NCBI RefSeq assembly: GCF_003986975.1
Contig: NZ_PIPO01000003.1
Coordinates: 124,001 to 188,000, forward strand
Direction of reading: 5' to 3'
DNA: 64,000 nt
DNA from: Aliidiomarina soli
GTDB lineage: Bacteria; Pseudomonadota; Gammaproteobacteria; Enterobacterales; Alteromonadaceae
Part shown: positions 29,854 through 38,384 of the stretch, piece after piece
How positions within the stretch are numbered: the stretch's first letter is position 1
How the letters are laid out: each line of letters opens with the position of its first letter
Notes under the pieces: generated by a model
Told to the model about the DNA's origin: nothing
Seen by the model: only the letters and a program-made list of their open reading frames with translations
Databases searched by the model: none
Program-made: the position numbers and the translations under genes

Positions 29854-30416
29854 CGCTTACTTCTGGCAGCGCTTAACAGGCGGGCTGCGATAACAATCAG
29901 CGCGAGGACAGTGAATGTGGTAAAGATAATGAATAACCACTGGGGCATGGAAAGTCCCAACCACTGCCAGTCGATGTCACCACACATACCACCCGCATCG
30001 AAGACCTGCGGCACCCACTGATGCAACGGTGCCCAACTGGGAAAATCAGGATGTGGCTGACAAGGAGCGAACAGTGGGTTAATGGCGGATTGAATCCAGC
30101 TGTGGTAGTAAGCACTATAGGCGCCGGCTAAGGCACTTAGTAACCAGCCACTCAGCGCTATCCAGCGAGCCAGCGCTGAGCGGGTAGCGATGAAGAACCC
30201 GAACCAGGCGAATAAGGCGACGCTTATCATTGCAGTGCGTTGATAAATGCATTGCACGCAGGGCCAAAGTTGTTGGGGGCCGTGCTGAGTGTAAAGCGCA
30301 TAGCTGACCAGGGTCGAGGCGCTCAGGGCTAGTAACAGCCAGGGCCAGCGCAGGGTTGGCCAGCGTGCTATGCTATATGATATGTTAGTTAAGTTAGATT
30401 GCTTCAAGGGTGTCAC
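29850..30416 (-). CDS. dsbB: Disulfide bond formation protein DsbB
   Basis: Inner-membrane quinone reductase that reoxidises DsbA. Four membrane helices, the N-terminal CVQC pair (WPCVQCIYQR) and the second Cys pair in FAPCQPHPD and GGMCGDIDW are present, as is the conserved HQWVPQVFDAGG. The frame is open up to an ATG at 30545 (231 aa), but that extension is unlike DsbB and contains a FadR-like site. I therefore prefer the GTG at 30416 (188 aa); the TTG at 30407 is also possible. Divergent from fadR. Confidence 0.88.
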   Translation of the reverse strand: MTPLKQSNLTNISYSIARWPTLRWPWLLLALSASTLVSYALYTQHGPQQLWPCVQCIYQRTAMISVALFAWFGFFIATRSALARWIALSGWLLSALAGAYSAYYHSWIQSAINPLFAPCQPHPDFPSWAPLHQWVPQVFDAGGMCGDIDWQWLGLSMPQWLFIIFTTFTVLALIVIAARLLSAARSKR

Positions 30417-30489
30417 ACTCAGTGAAGTGGTGATAACAATGTAAAACGTGGTGGCAGAGTAGCACAGGTCAAAAGGAAAATGACAGGAT

Positions 30490-30504
30490 ACTTGTCCGAC
30501 CAAT
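30490..30504. promoter_or_regulatory. Candidate FadR operator upstream of fadR
   Basis: ACTTGTCCGACCAAT agrees with ACTGGTCNGACCAGT at 12 of 14 defined positions. It lies 74 bp before the fadR start and about the same distance before the preferred dsbB start, so it could control either gene. It suggests autoregulation of fadR. Confidence 0.5.
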
Positions 30505-30577
30505 GCCGGCGCGTTAGAATCAGCGCATTCCTTCTCCTGTTTCATTGTAAAAAGCAGGGCTGACCAAAGGTTTCTGA

Positions 30578-31288
30578 ATGATTATTAAAGCACAAAGTCC
30601 GGCGGGATTTGCCGAAGAGTACATTGTTAAATCGATTTGGAACGGCCATTTTGCGCCCGGTTCAATCTTGCCTGCAGAGCGCGAGCTGTCTGAGCTGATC
30701 GGGGTGACCCGGACGACCTTGCGTGAGGTTTTGCAGCGACTGGCGCGTGATGGCTGGTTGACGATTCAGCATGGTAAGCCAACCAAGGTAAACAACTTTT
30801 GGGAAACCTCTGGTTTGAATATCCTGGAGACATTGGCGCGACTGGATGAAGAGGGTATGCCAGAACTGGTTGATCAACTTCTTTCAGCCCGCACCAATAT
30901 CAGTACCATTTATATTCGCGCCGCTATTCGTAAGAACCCAGAGAAAGCGGTTCTTGCACTGGCCAAAGCTGAAGCCTTAGAAGACACACCAAAAGCGTTC
31001 GCGGATTTCGATTACACGCTCAACCACGAGTTGGCGATGGCGTCGGAGAATCCGATTTATATTCTGGTTCTGAATGGTTTTAAAGGGCTGTACGCGCGCA
31101 TCGGTCAATTTTATTTTTCTTCAGACGAAGCTCGCCCACTGGCGCGTAAATATTACAGTGAGCTGCGTGCACTGGCCGAGCAGGGCAATTATGAAGAGTC
31201 AGTCACCCTGGTGCGTAAGTATGGGTACCAGTCGGCTAAGATTTGGTTTAGTTTGCGCGAGCGGATTCCGGCTAATTTGGTGGATTGA
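30578..31288 (+). CDS. fadR: Fatty acid metabolism regulator FadR
   Basis: GntR-family acyl-CoA-responsive regulator, 236 aa. The N-terminal winged helix has [42 protein letters not shown]; the C-terminal FadR_C domain starts at [17 protein letters not shown], with the ligand-binding all-helical domain after it. Length and sequence match E. coli FadR (239 aa). It is divergent from dsbB as in E. coli, though nhaB is absent here. Probable target in the window: fadD. Confidence 0.95.
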   Translation: MIIKAQSPAGFAEEYIVKSIWNGHFAPGSILPAERELSELIGVTRTTLREVLQRLARDGWLTIQHGKPTKVNNFWETSGLNILETLARLDEEGMPELVDQLLSARTNISTIYIRAAIRKNPEKAVLALAKAEALEDTPKAFADFDYTLNHELAMASENPIYILVLNGFKGLYARIGQFYFSSDEARPLARKYYSELRALAEQGNYEESVTLVRKYGYQSAKIWFSLRERIPANLVD

Positions 31289-31367
31289 GTTAAATTAGAG
31301 CTTAGCCGATCTGACCGATCAATAGGTCGGGTCTAAGGCTTGTGCTTTGAATTGAGACCGGTAGAGC

Positions 31368-31426
31368 GAGCGCGGGGCTTGAAGATTGAATTGGTGGGGC
31401 TAATTCAATCTTCAAGCCCCGCACTC
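31368..31426. repeat. 25-bp inverted repeat of the GCGGGGCTTGAA family
   Basis: Left arm 31368-31392 and right arm 31402-31426 are complementary with one mismatch, around a 9-nt loop (GGTGGGGCT). Each arm contains GCGGGGCTTGAAGATTGAATT, give or take strand, the same core as the tandem array at 9777-9895. It lies between fadR and the sodB terminator. Confidence 0.93.
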
Positions 31427-31433
31427 TAACAAT

Positions 31434-31463
31434 AAAAAAACCGCGCCGGAGCGCGGTTTTTTT
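31434..31463. terminator. Bidirectional terminator between fadR and sodB
   Basis: CCGCGC (31441-31446), loop CGGA, GCGCGG (31451-31456), flanked by A7 and T7. It serves sodB on the minus strand and fadR on the plus strand. The peroxiredoxin terminator at 33364 has the same GC stem. Confidence 0.92.
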
Positions 31464-31474
31464 ATATCTGCTTA

Positions 31475-32056
31475 TTAACCGAAGTTCTTAGCAACAAACT
31501 CCCAGTTCACCAGGTTCCAGAATGCTTCCAGGTACTTAGGACGGGCATTGCGGTAGTCGATGTAGTAGGCGTGTTCCCATACGTCGACGGTCAGGATAGG
31601 GGTAACGCTGTCGTCGGTTAGTGGGGTTTCTGCATCGTCAGTGTTGACGATATCCACGCCGCCATCAGCTGTTTTCACCAACCAGGTCCAGCCTGATGCG
31701 AAGTTACCAATCGCTTGATTGGTGAATTCTTCTTTAAATTTGTCGAACGAACCAAACTTCTTGCTGATTGCATCAGCAACAGCGCCACTTGGCTCACCGC
31801 CGCCATTTGGGCTCAGGCAGTTCCAGTAGAAAGTGTGGTTCCAGACTTGTGCCGCGTTGTTAAACAGGCCACCGCTTGAAGACTTGATGATGTCTTCCAG
31901 TGATTTGCCCGCATACTCAGAACCTTCAACCTGAGCGTTCAACTTATCTACGTAAGTCTGATGATGCTTACCGTAGTGAAACTCAAGAGTTTCAGCTGAA
32001 ATATGCGGCTCGAGGGCGTTTTTTTCGTAAGGTAGTGCGGGTAGTTCAAAAGCCAT
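31475..32056 (-). CDS. sodB: Iron superoxide dismutase
   Basis: 193 aa from the ATG at 32056, which follows GGAG; 13 extra codons upstream lack a ribosome site. Metal ligands are H27 (EFHYGKHH), H74 (VWNHTFYW), D158 and H162 ([11 protein letters not shown]). Q70 in NNAAQVW is the outer-sphere Gln in the position typical of Fe- rather than Mn-type enzymes. It is divergent from grxD, as in E. coli, and part of an oxidative-stress neighbourhood with the peroxiredoxin. Confidence 0.97.
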   Translation of the reverse strand: MAFELPALPYEKNALEPHISAETLEFHYGKHHQTYVDKLNAQVEGSEYAGKSLEDIIKSSSGGLFNNAAQVWNHTFYWNCLSPNGGGEPSGAVADAISKKFGSFDKFKEEFTNQAIGNFASGWTWLVKTADGGVDIVNTDDAETPLTDDSVTPILTVDVWEHAYYIDYRNARPKYLEAFWNLVNWEFVAKNFG

Positions 32057-32233
32057 AATGTGCTCTCCGTTCTTTTTTTTAACAATGCATGTCATCTAGC
32101 GCAAATCCATTCGCATGTAGGCGCTAAACTTCATTAAAATGAGTATTAGCAGTATAGTCGAAAGCTATGCGAGCGGAAGTTCCGCCTGTCCCAGAATCAA
32201 TACATGATGCCGAATGATTCAGATCTCAAGGGC

Positions 32234-32262
32234 TTAGCAAAAAAAAGTCCGGGTGTTATACT
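32234..32262 (+). promoter_or_regulatory. Sigma-70 promoter of grxD
   Basis: TTAGCA (32234-32239), 17 nt, TATACT (32257-32262), with TG one base before the -10 (TGTTATACT, extended -10). It lies 38 bp before the grxD start codon. Confidence 0.6.
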
Positions 32263-32299
32263 AGGTTTTTACCTTTAAGCAGTGATTGAGGTGGACTCG

Positions 32300-32662
32300 A
32301 TGCAAGAGAACCAACAAGCACCACAACAGGAACAGGAAGTTCACGACCGCATTCGTCAACAGATCGCGGAAAACCCTGTATTACTTTATATGAAAGGCTC
32401 ACCGAAATTACCGAGCTGTGGTTTTTCAGCGCAGGCCTCGCAGGCTTTAATGAGCTGTGGCAAGCCCTTCGCGTACGTGGATATCTTGCAGAACCCGGAT
32501 ATTCGTGCGGAACTGCCCAAAATTGCCAACTGGCCAACCTTTCCCCAGCTTTGGATTAGTGGCGAACTGGTAGGTGGCTGTGACATCATCCTGGAAATGT
32601 TCCAGCAGGGTGAGCTGCAACCTATGGTGGAAGAGGCTGCGCCGGAACAACCGGAAGGCTAA
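32300..32662 (+). CDS. grxD: Monothiol glutaredoxin Grx4
   Basis: 120 aa from the ATG at 32300, chosen for GAGGTGG upstream; an in-frame GTG at 32282 is less likely. CGFS active site at C40 (KLPSCGFSAQ), WPTFPQLWI and GGCDIILEM (glutathione and cluster binding) define the iron-sulfur-carrying monothiol class. It is divergent from sodB and followed by a peroxiredoxin. Confidence 0.96.
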   Translation: MQENQQAPQQEQEVHDRIRQQIAENPVLLYMKGSPKLPSCGFSAQASQALMSCGKPFAYVDILQNPDIRAELPKIANWPTFPQLWISGELVGGCDIILEMFQQGELQPMVEEAAPEQPEG

Positions 32663-32742
32663 GCCCTTGAATTCGGACTGAACGCCCTCATATTGCTGAG
32701 GTCTATATTTTTATTCACGACTATTAAATGGAGAATATACAA

Positions 32743-33348
32743 ATGGCTGTACTAGTTGGACGTCAAGCCCCTGATTTTACTGCGGCAGCAGTGTTAGGTA
32801 ATGGTGAAATCGTTGAAGATTTTAACTTTGCGGATCACATCAAAGGCTCAAAAGCTGTTCTGTTTTTCTACCCACTGGACTTCACCTTTGTTTGTCCTTC
32901 TGAGCTGATCGCGTTTGACAAGCGTTTGGCTGAGTTTGAAAAACGTGGTGTGAAAGTAATCGGTTGTTCAATCGATTCTCAGTTCTCGCACAACGCATGG
33001 CGTAACACCAATGTGGATAACGGCGGTATTGGCCAGGTTAAATATCCATTGGTTGCTGACGTTAAACACGAAGTCGTTAAAGCATACGACATCGAGCATC
33101 CGGAAGCTGGTGTAGCGTTCCGCGCATCTTTCCTGATTGATGAAGAAGGTCAGGTTCGCCATCAGGTCGTCAATGACCTGCCATTAGGTCGTAACGTTGA
33201 CGAGATGCTGCGCATGGTTGACGCCCTGAACTTCCACGAGAAGCACGGTGAAGTATGCCCAGCAGGCTGGAACGAAGGTGATGAAGGTATGAAAGCTGAC
33301 GCCGCTGGCGTATCTGCTTACCTGTCGAAAAACTCTGACAAGCTATAA
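32743..33348 (+). CDS. Typical 2-Cys peroxiredoxin
   Basis: 201 aa from the ATG at 32743. Peroxidatic C51 is in FYPLDFTFVCPSEL and resolving C172 in HGEVCPAGW. The length and motifs fit the AhpC/Prx1 class that uses thioredoxin or AhpF; no ahpF is nearby, so thioredoxin is the likelier reductant. An in-frame ATG at 32728 overlaps the GGAG ribosome site of the chosen start. It ends in a strong terminator. Confidence 0.95.
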   Translation: MAVLVGRQAPDFTAAAVLGNGEIVEDFNFADHIKGSKAVLFFYPLDFTFVCPSELIAFDKRLAEFEKRGVKVIGCSIDSQFSHNAWRNTNVDNGGIGQVKYPLVADVKHEVVKAYDIEHPEAGVAFRASFLIDEEGQVRHQVVNDLPLGRNVDEMLRMVDALNFHEKHGEVCPAGWNEGDEGMKADAAGVSAYLSKNSDKL

Positions 33349-33363
33349 CGTTTAAGCTGTCTG

Positions 33364-33395
33364 AAAAAAAAACCGCGCTTCGGCGCGGTTTTTTT
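33364..33395. terminator. Bidirectional terminator between peroxiredoxin and rnt
   Basis: CCGCGC, a TTCG tetraloop and GCGCGG (33373-33388), flanked by A9 and T7. It serves the peroxiredoxin gene on the plus strand and rnt on the minus strand. Confidence 0.93.
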
Positions 33396-33412
33396 GTGGG
33401 TAAAGAAGAAAG

Positions 33413-34138
33413 CTAAGGTGAGGGCCACCCGCCGAGCGCCTTCCAGCGATTCACCATCCAGCAGAAAAGCTCAGCGGTGCGTTCGGTGTCGTAGATAGCA
33501 CTATGGGCTTCATTGCCATCAAATGGAATGTCCGCTGCTTTACAGGCTTTGGCTAACACAGTCTGACCCAGTGTCAGGGCCGCCAGCGCGGCCGTGTCGA
33601 AGGTAACGAACGGGTGAAAAGGGTTACGCTTCAACGCCTGGCGTTCGGCCGCCTGCATGACGAAGCCATGGTCGAAGGTTGCATTGTGTCCAACCAGCAC
33701 TGAACGTTGGCAACCCAGCGCTTTCTGGTGCTTACGAATGGCTTTGAAAATGTCTTTCATCCCATCCGCCTCTGCCACCGCGCCGCGTAAAGGGTTGGCC
33801 GGGTCAATGCCATGGAAATCAATAGCGGATTGTTCAATATTGGCGCCTTCGAAGGGTTCGATATGGGCGTGATGGGTAGCGACCGGGTACAGCTCACCTG
33901 CATCATTAAAGTCCAGCAGCACCGCTGCTATTTCCAGCAATGCGTCGGTCTTGCAATTGAAGCCAGCTGTTTCGACATCAATAACCACTGGCAGGTAGCC
34001 ACGAAAGCGTCCTTTCATCATACTGTCCTGGCTTTGCTGAGCACTTTGCGAACTGCTGCTCTGCTCATCGCTGGCGGTGGTGGTTTGGACAGGTTTTGGC
34101 ATCGCTTGACTGGTTGATGTCTGGTTGGAATCTGACAT
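33413..34138 (-). CDS. rnt: Ribonuclease T
   Basis: 3'-5' exonuclease that trims tRNA and other stable RNA 3' ends. DEDD residues are in [12 protein letters not shown] (Exo I), [10 protein letters not shown] (Exo II) and [14 protein letters not shown] (Exo III). From the ATG at 34138 (GGGAG upstream) it is 241 aa, about 25 longer than E. coli RNase T. The excess is a Ser/Thr/Gln-rich stretch (residues 4-35) between the conserved MSD start and the catalytic domain. Next to motY, as in vibrios. Confidence 0.94.
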   Translation of the reverse strand: MSDSNQTSTSQAMPKPVQTTTASDEQSSSSQSAQQSQDSMMKGRFRGYLPVVIDVETAGFNCKTDALLEIAAVLLDFNDAGELYPVATHHAHIEPFEGANIEQSAIDFHGIDPANPLRGAVAEADGMKDIFKAIRKHQKALGCQRSVLVGHNATFDHGFVMQAAERQALKRNPFHPFVTFDTAALAALTLGQTVLAKACKAADIPFDGNEAHSAIYDTERTAELFCWMVNRWKALGGWPSP

Positions 34139-34226
34139 GTAACTCCCGTAGACTAACTGCATCGGTACTGGCTCGGAGCCGACCACTCTGATGGCGCTCA
34201 GTATGCCAGAAAGGGATTTTAAAAGC

Positions 34227-34253
34227 TAAAGGTACCATGGTTTGCGCCGATAC
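34227..34253 (+). promoter_or_regulatory. Sigma-28 (FliA) flagellar promoter of motY
   Basis: TAAA (34227-34230), a 15-nt spacer and GCCGATAC (34246-34253) match the FliA consensus (TAAA, N15, GCCGATAA) at all but the last base. It lies 38 bp before the motY start codon. Confidence 0.85.
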
Positions 34254-34291
34254 CTTTAACAGACGCTGAACCTGACATTGGATGTAGTTTT

Positions 34292-35200
34292 ATGTATAAG
34301 ACACTGCTGACCTCACTGCTACTGACCAGCCTGATTGCTGCTACACCAGCACAAAGCTCGGTGCGCACCTATGGTGCCAGTCTGGACAACTCGGAGTGGC
34401 GGGTAAGCGAATACTCACCCTTGCAGTGTACACTCGAACACGATATTCCGCGCTACGGCAATGTCCGCTTTGTTAGCCAGGCCAGCCGTGATATGAACCT
34501 GCGCCTGCAGCTTGATATGCTGCGTCTGCCTGATACCTATGATGTGGCCAGCATTAAGTCGGTCGCCCCCCAGTGGCGTCCCGGCGTAGCGTCTCAAGAA
34601 CTCGGCAACCTGGACATGTACCGCCAGTTCAGCAGTGAATTAAATAAAGAAATGGCATGGACGGTTTTGACCGAGTTGGAAAAGGGCATGATGCCGACTT
34701 TTTTCTATCGCGACTGGCATAATCAGCGTGACCAGGTGGCGGTGAGTATTTCCGCGGTCAATTTTCATTCTCGTTACGATGACTTCTTAGACTGTGTAGC
34801 CAACTTACTACCCTATAGCTTTGAAGACATTGCGTTTACCGTGTTGCAGTATCACGAGCGAACTGAAGATCTGACCAATCCGTCGAAACGGCGCCTTATG
34901 CAAATTGGTCAGTATCTTAGTCATGACCGTGAAATCGAGCTGGTGTTGGTGGATGCTTACACCGACTCCTACGGCCCTTTTGAAGAGAACGAGTCGTTAT
35001 CTGAACAGCGCGCTGAGGTAGTCAAAACCTTCCTCCTCGAGCATGGCGTTAACGAATCGCAAATTCGCATTACCGCGCATGGCGAACGCCGTCATGCAGC
35101 GCCCAACGATACTGAGCTGGAACGGGCGCAAAACCGCCGGGTGGTATTGCAGCTGCAACGACCGTTCAACCCGAATCTGTTGAGTGCTCAAGCCGATTAA
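34292..35200 (+). CDS. motY: Sodium-type flagellar motor protein MotY
   Basis: 302 aa. A signal peptide (about 1-23) is followed by the MotY N-terminal domain (VRTYGASLDNSEWRV, LQCTLEHDIPRYG), which in Vibrio forms the T-ring and links MotX to the basal body. The C-terminal OmpA-like peptidoglycan-binding domain is at about 195-290 (VDAYTDSYGPFEEN, LSEQRAEVVKTFLLEHGV, GERRHAAPN). The flagellar sigma-28 promoter and the rnt neighbour support the call. motX and the stator genes are not in the window. Confidence 0.92.
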   Translation: MYKTLLTSLLLTSLIAATPAQSSVRTYGASLDNSEWRVSEYSPLQCTLEHDIPRYGNVRFVSQASRDMNLRLQLDMLRLPDTYDVASIKSVAPQWRPGVASQELGNLDMYRQFSSELNKEMAWTVLTELEKGMMPTFFYRDWHNQRDQVAVSISAVNFHSRYDDFLDCVANLLPYSFEDIAFTVLQYHERTEDLTNPSKRRLMQIGQYLSHDREIELVLVDAYTDSYGPFEENESLSEQRAEVVKTFLLEHGVNESQIRITAHGERRHAAPNDTELERAQNRRVVLQLQRPFNPNLLSAQAD

Positions 35201-35216
35201 ACAAAATCAGGCAGAC

Positions 35217-35247
35217 AAAAAACGGCAGCTTCGGGCTGCCGTTTTTT
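35217..35247. terminator. Bidirectional terminator between motY and nth
   Basis: CGGCAGC (35223-35229), a TTCGG loop and GCTGCCG (35235-35241), flanked by A-rich sequence on the left and T6 on the right. It serves motY and the rnf-nth operon. Confidence 0.92.
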
Positions 35248-35269
35248 GTTGATGCACATGGTGAACGCG

Positions 35270-35905
35270 TTAGATTTCAACTTTGTCTTTAAATTCGCAC
35301 AAGTCTTCAATAATACAGGAACCACAGCGTGGTTTACGGGCGATACAGGTGTATCGGCCATGCAAAATAAGCCAGTGGTGAACATCCACTTTAAACTCGG
35401 CAGGTACCACCTTCAGCAGCTTTTGCTCGACCTCGTTGACGTTCTTTCCGGGGGCCAGCTTAGTGCGGTTGCTAACCCTGAAAATATGGGTATCGACGGC
35501 AATTGTCGGCCAGCCAAAGGCGGTGTTGAGGACCACATTCGCGGTTTTGCGTCCGACGCCGGGCAGTGCCTCGAGGGCTTCCCGATCCTGCGGGATTTCA
35601 GCGCCATGATTTTCGACCAGAATGCGACAGGTTTTGATCACATTCTCAGCCTTGGTGTTAAACAGGCCGATGGTTTTAATATAGTTTTTAACCCCATCCA
35701 CCCCTAAGGCAAGCATATCAGCGGGGTTATCGGCTACTTTGAACAGTGGCCCGGTCGCTTTATTGACCCCAACATCGGTTGCCTGCGCCGATAACAGCAC
35801 CGCAATCAGCAACTCAAACGGGTTGCTAAAGTTGAGTTCTGTGGTCGGGTTGGGGTTGTTATCCCGTAGCCGGCTGAGAATTTGGTAGCGTTTTTGTTTA
35901 TTCAT
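35270..35905 (-). CDS. nth: Endonuclease III
   Basis: Base-excision repair glycosylase/AP lyase for oxidised pyrimidines. K120 is in the helix-hairpin-helix (LPGVGRKTANVVL) and the catalytic D138 in VDTHIFRVS. The C-terminal iron-sulfur cluster has C187, C194, C197 and C203. 211 aa, exactly the E. coli length. It is the last gene after rnfE, 3 bp downstream, as in E. coli. Confidence 0.98.
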   Translation of the reverse strand: MNKQKRYQILSRLRDNNPNPTTELNFSNPFELLIAVLLSAQATDVGVNKATGPLFKVADNPADMLALGVDGVKNYIKTIGLFNTKAENVIKTCRILVENHGAEIPQDREALEALPGVGRKTANVVLNTAFGWPTIAVDTHIFRVSNRTKLAPGKNVNEVEQKLLKVVPAEFKVDVHHWLILHGRYTCIARKPRCGSCIIEDLCEFKDKVEI

Positions 35906-35908
35906 AAT

Positions 35909-36667
35909 CTAAGCAGAGGTCACCCGGGCTCGTTCAACTTTTTTGACTGAGTCTGTTTGATTGCGTTGCTCGCGTTTGTGGTCGATCCAATTCTTACCAG
36001 CGATGATAAAGCCCATGCCAATAAAGGCACCGGGCGGTAAGACCGCAAGCAGGAGCGGGTAGTCAACGGCGAACAATTCGATTCGCAATACGGTGGCCCA
36101 GTCACCTAACAGCAGTTCGGCACCGTCGAACAGCGTACCCTGACCGATAATTTCCCGCATCGCACCCAGTAAAACCAACACCAGGGTAAACCCGAGACCC
36201 ATCATAAAGCCGTCAATTGCGGATAGCTGCCAGTTATTCTTTGATGCATAGGCTTCCGCTCGCCCGATAATGGCGCAGTTAGTCACGATAAGTGGAATAA
36301 ATATCCCCAGCGCCATAAAAAGACCGTAGGTGAAGGCATTCATGAACAACTCGATGAGCGTCACGAAGGTTGCAATGACCATGACAAAGACCGGAATACG
36401 GATCTCAGAAGGGACAAAATTGCGTACCAGCGAAACCGTAACGTTTGAACCGATCAACACCAGCATGGTGGCGATGCCAAGCCCCAACGCATTGGTGACG
36501 GTGCCACTGACGGCAAGTAACGGGCAAAGCCCGAGTAGTTGCACCAACGCGGGGTTGTTGCTCCAAAGGCCATTCTGAGTCAGTGTTCTGACTTCATCAA
36601 AGCGACCGTTAGTCGTTTCTGCGCTGGCTTCGTCGGCGACGTCGGTGTCGGCGATGCTTTCACTCAT
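35909..36667 (-). CDS. rnfE: Rnf electron transport complex subunit E
   Basis: Integral membrane subunit (RsxE) with about six helices; paralogous to RnfA and to Nqr[27 protein letters not shown] and [17 protein letters not shown] carry the membrane cysteines thought to hold an iron-sulfur centre shared with RnfA. 252 aa with extended N- and C-termini. It overlaps rnfG by 4 bp. Confidence 0.96.
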   Translation of the reverse strand: MSESIADTDVADEASAETTNGRFDEVRTLTQNGLWSNNPALVQLLGLCPLLAVSGTVTNALGLGIATMLVLIGSNVTVSLVRNFVPSEIRIPVFVMVIATFVTLIELFMNAFTYGLFMALGIFIPLIVTNCAIIGRAEAYASKNNWQLSAIDGFMMGLGFTLVLVLLGAMREIIGQGTLFDGAELLLGDWATVLRIELFAVDYPLLLAVLPPGAFIGMGFIIAGKNWIDHKREQRNQTDSVKKVERARVTSA

Positions 36668-37305
36668 TGCATATCTCCTGACTGACTGCAGTTTGCGCTC
36701 GCATTAAACAGCTGCTGCTGATGTTCGGTTGCATAGAGCAGGGTACGTTGCACGGCATTCACGACGGCGCGGGGGGTAATAGTCGCTCCGGCAAAGGCAT
36801 CGAACATACCGCCATTACGCTGCACATCCCAGCGTGGGTCATCCGCCCCCCGTACTTGCTGCCCCTGAAAACTGTGAATCCAGTCACTGCGGCGTACTTC
36901 AATTTTATCACCAAGACCTGGTGTTTCCCGGTGCGATAGGGCGCGCACACCGAGGAGGGTGCCGTTGTCATTCAGCGCCACCAATAAATGGATATTGCCG
37001 CTGTATCCATCCGGCGCGGTAGTACGCAGTGCCAGCGCGGTCGGTTGTCCCTCGCGACGGCTTCGATAGACCGGCTGAGGTTCACTTAGACCAAGTTCGT
37101 CGGCAGTGACTAAGGTGCAATCTGCATATAAATCATTGTCGTGCAGCGCGGGCGGGATCAGGCTATTAAGCGTTGTCATCAGTTCGCTGCGTTGTTGCTC
37201 AGCGATACGGTCCTCAGTCAGCCACTGGGTGGTCATAACCAGTATCGTCGAAACCAGTGCGAACGCGGCCAGGATGAGCCCGTTACGGCGCATTTGCGTC
37301 ATCAT
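36664..37305 (-). CDS. rnfG: Rnf electron transport complex subunit G
   Basis: Single-span protein with a large periplasmic FMN-binding domain. The N-terminal helix is at about 8-28. The flavinylation motif reads [12 protein letters not shown], in which the Thr after GAT would carry the covalent FMN; most relatives have SGAT, so the Ser to Ala change precedes the key residues and should be tolerated. 213 aa. It overlaps rnfE and rnfD by 4 bp each. Confidence 0.94.
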   Translation of the reverse strand: MMTQMRRNGLILAAFALVSTILVMTTQWLTEDRIAEQQRSELMTTLNSLIPPALHDNDLYADCTLVTADELGLSEPQPVYRSRREGQPTALALRTTAPDGYSGNIHLLVALNDNGTLLGVRALSHRETPGLGDKIEVRRSDWIHSFQGQQVRGADDPRWDVQRNGGMFDAFAGATITPRAVVNAVQRTLLYATEHQQQLFNASANCSQSGDMQ

Positions 37306-38384
37306 TGTAGCTTCCTCCGCGGATGGCCATAGGTCGTCGGACGGGTGTATTTATCGATAATAGGTACACACATATTGGCCAGCAAAACCGCAAAAGCGAT
37401 GGCGTCGGGGTAACCACCAAAGCTTCGAATAAGGTAGATAATAAGGCCAATGAGTGCGGCATAAACCAGGCGTCCGCGGTTCGATGTAGCGGCCGATACC
37501 GGGTCGGTAGCGATAAAAAATGCAGCCAGCATAGTCCCGCCACTGAATAAGTGAATGTCCATGCCGGGCAGCTGATCCGGCGCCAACAGGGTGCCCAATG
37601 CGGCCAGCAATGCTAGTGAAGCCAGCAGTGCTGCAGGGATATGCCACTGAATGACTCGCTGTTGCAGTAAAAACAGGCCGCCAAGTAAATAGGCCAGATT
37701 GACCCATTGCCAGCCAAGTCCGGCAAGGCCACTAAATAGCGGAGCCTGCAGGCTTTCGCTCAGGGTCAGGCCCTGACTGAGATCGGTACGAATATGATCA
37801 AGCGGAGTCGCCATGGCGACGGCATCCAGGCCAGTGCCGCTGGCAACCATTCGCATTTGTTCGACGCTATAGCCTTCACTGGTGTACTGAAAGAGCATTA
37901 AATGAATGCTTTCGAACAGGCTTAAATGCTGGCCGGTCAGCTCCACGGGAGCAACCCAGCTGCTCATTTGTAACGGGAAGGAAATTAATAATACTACGTA
38001 CCCGGCCATCGCCGGGTTAAAAAGGTTTTGCCCAACGCCACCGTATAAATGCTTGACCACGATGATGGAAAACGCGACACCGATAACAATCACCCACCAG
38101 GGTGCCAGCGGTGGAATACTGACAGCCAGCAGCATCGCAGTCACCAGTGCGGTATTGTCACGCAATGCGCTTAGTGAACTGCGTTCGCGGGCATGCAGAC
38201 ATAGTGATTCGGTGGCATAGGCTGTGGTAACCGCTAACAGCAGTTGCAGGATCACGCCCCAGCCAAAGAAATACCACTGAGCAAGAATACCCGGGATCAG
38301 CGCCACAATGACTAATTGCATCAGTCTTGCAGTCGTGCGGCGCTGTCGTGTATGAGGGGAGGAGGCGATATAAAAACTCATCAA
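37302..38384 (-). CDS. rnfD: Rnf electron transport complex subunit D
   Basis: Polytopic membrane subunit, 360 aa, related to NqrB. FSIIVVKHLYGGVGQNLFNPAMAGYV is the family signature, and AMATPLDH probably contains the Thr that carries covalent FMN. FFIATDPVSAATSNRGRLVY follows near the C-terminus. It overlaps rnfC and rnfG by 4 bp. Confidence 0.96.
   Translation of the reverse strand: MMSFYIASSPHTRQRRTTARLMQLVIVALIPGILAQWYFFGWGVILQLLLAVTTAYATESLCLHARERSSLSALRDNTALVTAMLLAVSIPPLAPWWVIVIGVAFSIIVVKHLYGGVGQNLFNPAMAGYVVLLISFPLQMSSWVAPVELTGQHLSLFESIHLMLFQYTSEGYSVEQMRMVASGTGLDAVAMATPLDHIRTDLSQGLTLSESLQAPLFSGLAGLGWQWVNLAYLLGGLFLLQQRVIQWHIPAALLASLALLAALGTLLAPDQLPGMDIHLFSGGTMLAAFFIATDPVSAATSNRGRLVYAALIGLIIYLIRSFGGYPDAIAFAVLLANMCVPIIDKYTRPTTYGHPRRKLQ

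Noticed and set aside
30417-30545. 43-residue N-terminal extension of DsbB
   Set aside because: It does not resemble DsbB N-termini and covers a FadR-like operator between divergent genes; a GTG start at 30416 gives the normal length.
35246-35707. 153-codon plus-strand frame opposite nth
   Set aside because: Complete overlap with the intact, clearly conserved nth gene; no ribosome site or known motif.
36721-37022. Plus-strand frames opposite rnfG
   Set aside because: Antisense to an intact member of the six-gene rnf operon; no support.
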